This document shows positions 4,293 through 5,127 of a stretch of 5,127 nt of DNA, one piece after another. The DNA is from an uncultured Clostridium sp. (GTDB taxonomy: Bacteria > Bacillota > Clostridia > TANB77 > CAG-508). Under the pieces are notes generated by a model. The model did not search any database. It was not told the DNA's origin and saw only the letters and a list, made by a program, of their open reading frames with translations. The translations under genes and the position numbers were made by a program. The stretch lies in the NCBI GenBank assembly GCA_947057875.1, contig CAMSEX010000095.1, forward strand, positions 1 to 5,127. Direction: 5' to 3'. The number at the start of each line of letters is the position of its first letter. Within the stretch, counting starts at the first letter, position 1.

Positions 4293-5127
4293 ATGAAGTT
4301 TGATATTTTAATGCCAGATTATAAGCATTGTATTTTGAATTTAATCACTTCTATTTTGAAAAATTATGGCGTAGAAACCAAATATCAGGGTTTAGAAAAA
4401 GTTGATCAATATTTGAAAAAATCATATAAAAATATTGTTTTAGTGGTGTTAGACGGAATGGGAGAAAATATTTTGAAAGAATGTTTACCCAATGGCTTGT
4501 TTACAAAACATAAAATTGATACCATAACTTCTGTATATCCTTCAACAACAACTGCAGCAATGACGACATATTATGCGGGAAAACCACCAATCGAAACTGG
4601 GTGGCTTGGTTGGTCGCAATATTTTAAGGAATATGGCAGAAGTTTTGATGTGCTAAAAGAAACGGATTCATATACAGGGGAAAAATTGGACGTAAAAAAT
4701 TTGAAAATTTGGGATATCATCGGTTATAAAACGATTTATGAGCAAATTGAAGAACAAAATCCAAGTGTGAAAACGTTTGAGATTATGCCAGAATATTGTG
4801 CCAAAAAGGCAAAAAGGACAATGACTGCCAATACGATTGAGCAAATGTGTGAGAGTATTGTAGCATTATGTAAAAATCCAGAAGAAAAGTTTGTGATGGT
4901 ATATAGCGATAATCCAGATGGAATTCTACACAAATATGGTTGTCATGCAGAAGAAGTAAAAAATTTTATGATGGAAACAGAGAAAAGTTTTGAGGAAATG
5001 TTGCAAGAGTTGCAAGGGACAAATACGTTGCTTGTGATTTGTGCAGACCATGGTCATCAGGATATTGATGAGGTGATTGATTTATTGGAAATTGACGAAT
5101 TACAAGATTGTTTGTTGATGCCACCAA
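4293..5127 (+). CDS. Alkaline-phosphatase-superfamily phosphodiesterase/nucleotide pyrophosphatase (3' end outside window)
   Basis: The open frame continues to the last base (278 codons plus one base) and is partial at its 3' end. It matches the type I phosphodiesterase/nucleotide pyrophosphatase branch of the alkaline phosphatase superfamily. Features in order: VLVVLDGMGE with metal ligand D54; SVYPSTTTAA with probable nucleophile T86; the region GWLGWSQYF (103-111); YSDNPDGILHKYGCH with D209 and H213 as likely second-site ligands; and CADHGHQD with D252 and H253. Such enzymes cleave phosphodiester or phosphate-ester bonds with two metal ions, usually zinc. No signal peptide or membrane segment is visible in the N-terminus (MKFDILMPDYKHCILN), so a cytoplasmic location is likely. 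ATG 4293 has AAGGAG at 4280-4285, 7 nt upstream. A distal metal-binding histidine expected near the C-terminus would lie past the window. It follows the serine hydrolase by 90 nt in the same direction. Confidence 0.85.
   Translation, partial: MKFDILMPDYKHCILNLITSILKNYGVETKYQGLEKVDQYLKKSYKNIVLVVLDGMGENILKECLPNGLFTKHKIDTITSVYPSTTTAAMTTYYAGKPPIETGWLGWSQYFKEYGRSFDVLKETDSYTGEKLDVKNLKIWDIIGYKTIYEQIEEQNPSVKTFEIMPEYCAKKAKRTMTANTIEQMCESIVALCKNPEEKFVMVYSDNPDGILHKYGCHAEEVKNFMMETEKSFEEMLQELQGTNTLLVICADHGHQDIDEVIDLLEIDELQDCLLMPP

Overview
The window is AT-rich DNA (roughly 30% G+C by eye). It uses ATG starts with strong AAGGAG-type Shine-Dalgarno sites and standard TGG tryptophan codons. With a RepA_N-type replication initiator also present, this points to a low-GC member of the Bacillota (Clostridia-like or a related gut lineage). 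I cannot name a species. The first 46 bases are not biological: they are the read-1 arm of an Illumina TruSeq dual-index adapter left on the contig end.

Left part (47-1066): a replication module on the minus strand. It holds a RepA_N/DUF6017-type initiator gene (47-800) whose 3' end is cut off by the adapter. Upstream of it are a ribosome site that can be masked by a hairpin (811-841), four 10-bp TTGCGGAACA iterons in two helically phased pairs (867-930), and a good minus-strand promoter (1004-1031). That promoter overlaps a rho-independent terminator reading rightward (1018-1066). A cluster of GATTC repeats and a 9-bp palindrome sits inside the linker-coding part of the initiator gene, where RepA_N plasmid origins are known to lie.

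Junction (about 1066/1067): the terminator's T-run abuts, with no gap, the interior of a metallo-beta-lactamase (MBL) fold hydrolase gene. Its reading frame begins mid-motif at GHNDHTGGL and lacks the usual first ~60-65 residues. Either a plasmid or integrated element broke this gene, or the contig is a chimera. The adapter at the end makes the chimera a serious option.

Right part (1067-5127): a co-directional plus-strand set. It runs: the truncated MBL hydrolase with its own terminator (1685-1715); a probable promoter; an NTF2/SnoaL-like small protein that appears frameshifted near its start; a UlaG-like MBL hydrolase (2208-2864); a second MBL hydrolase 3 nt downstream (2868-3620); an RBBP9/YdeN-type serine hydrolase (3651-4202); and, after a 90-nt gap with a hairpin, an alkaline-phosphatase-superfamily phosphodiesterase that runs off the window (4293-5127). 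These look like soluble cytoplasmic hydrolases. No transporter or regulator is visible and the substrates are unknown. I see no CRISPR array, tRNA, rRNA or transposase, and no clear novel defence or signalling system. The most informative observations are the adapter artefact, the origin-like repeats and the gene-breaking junction.
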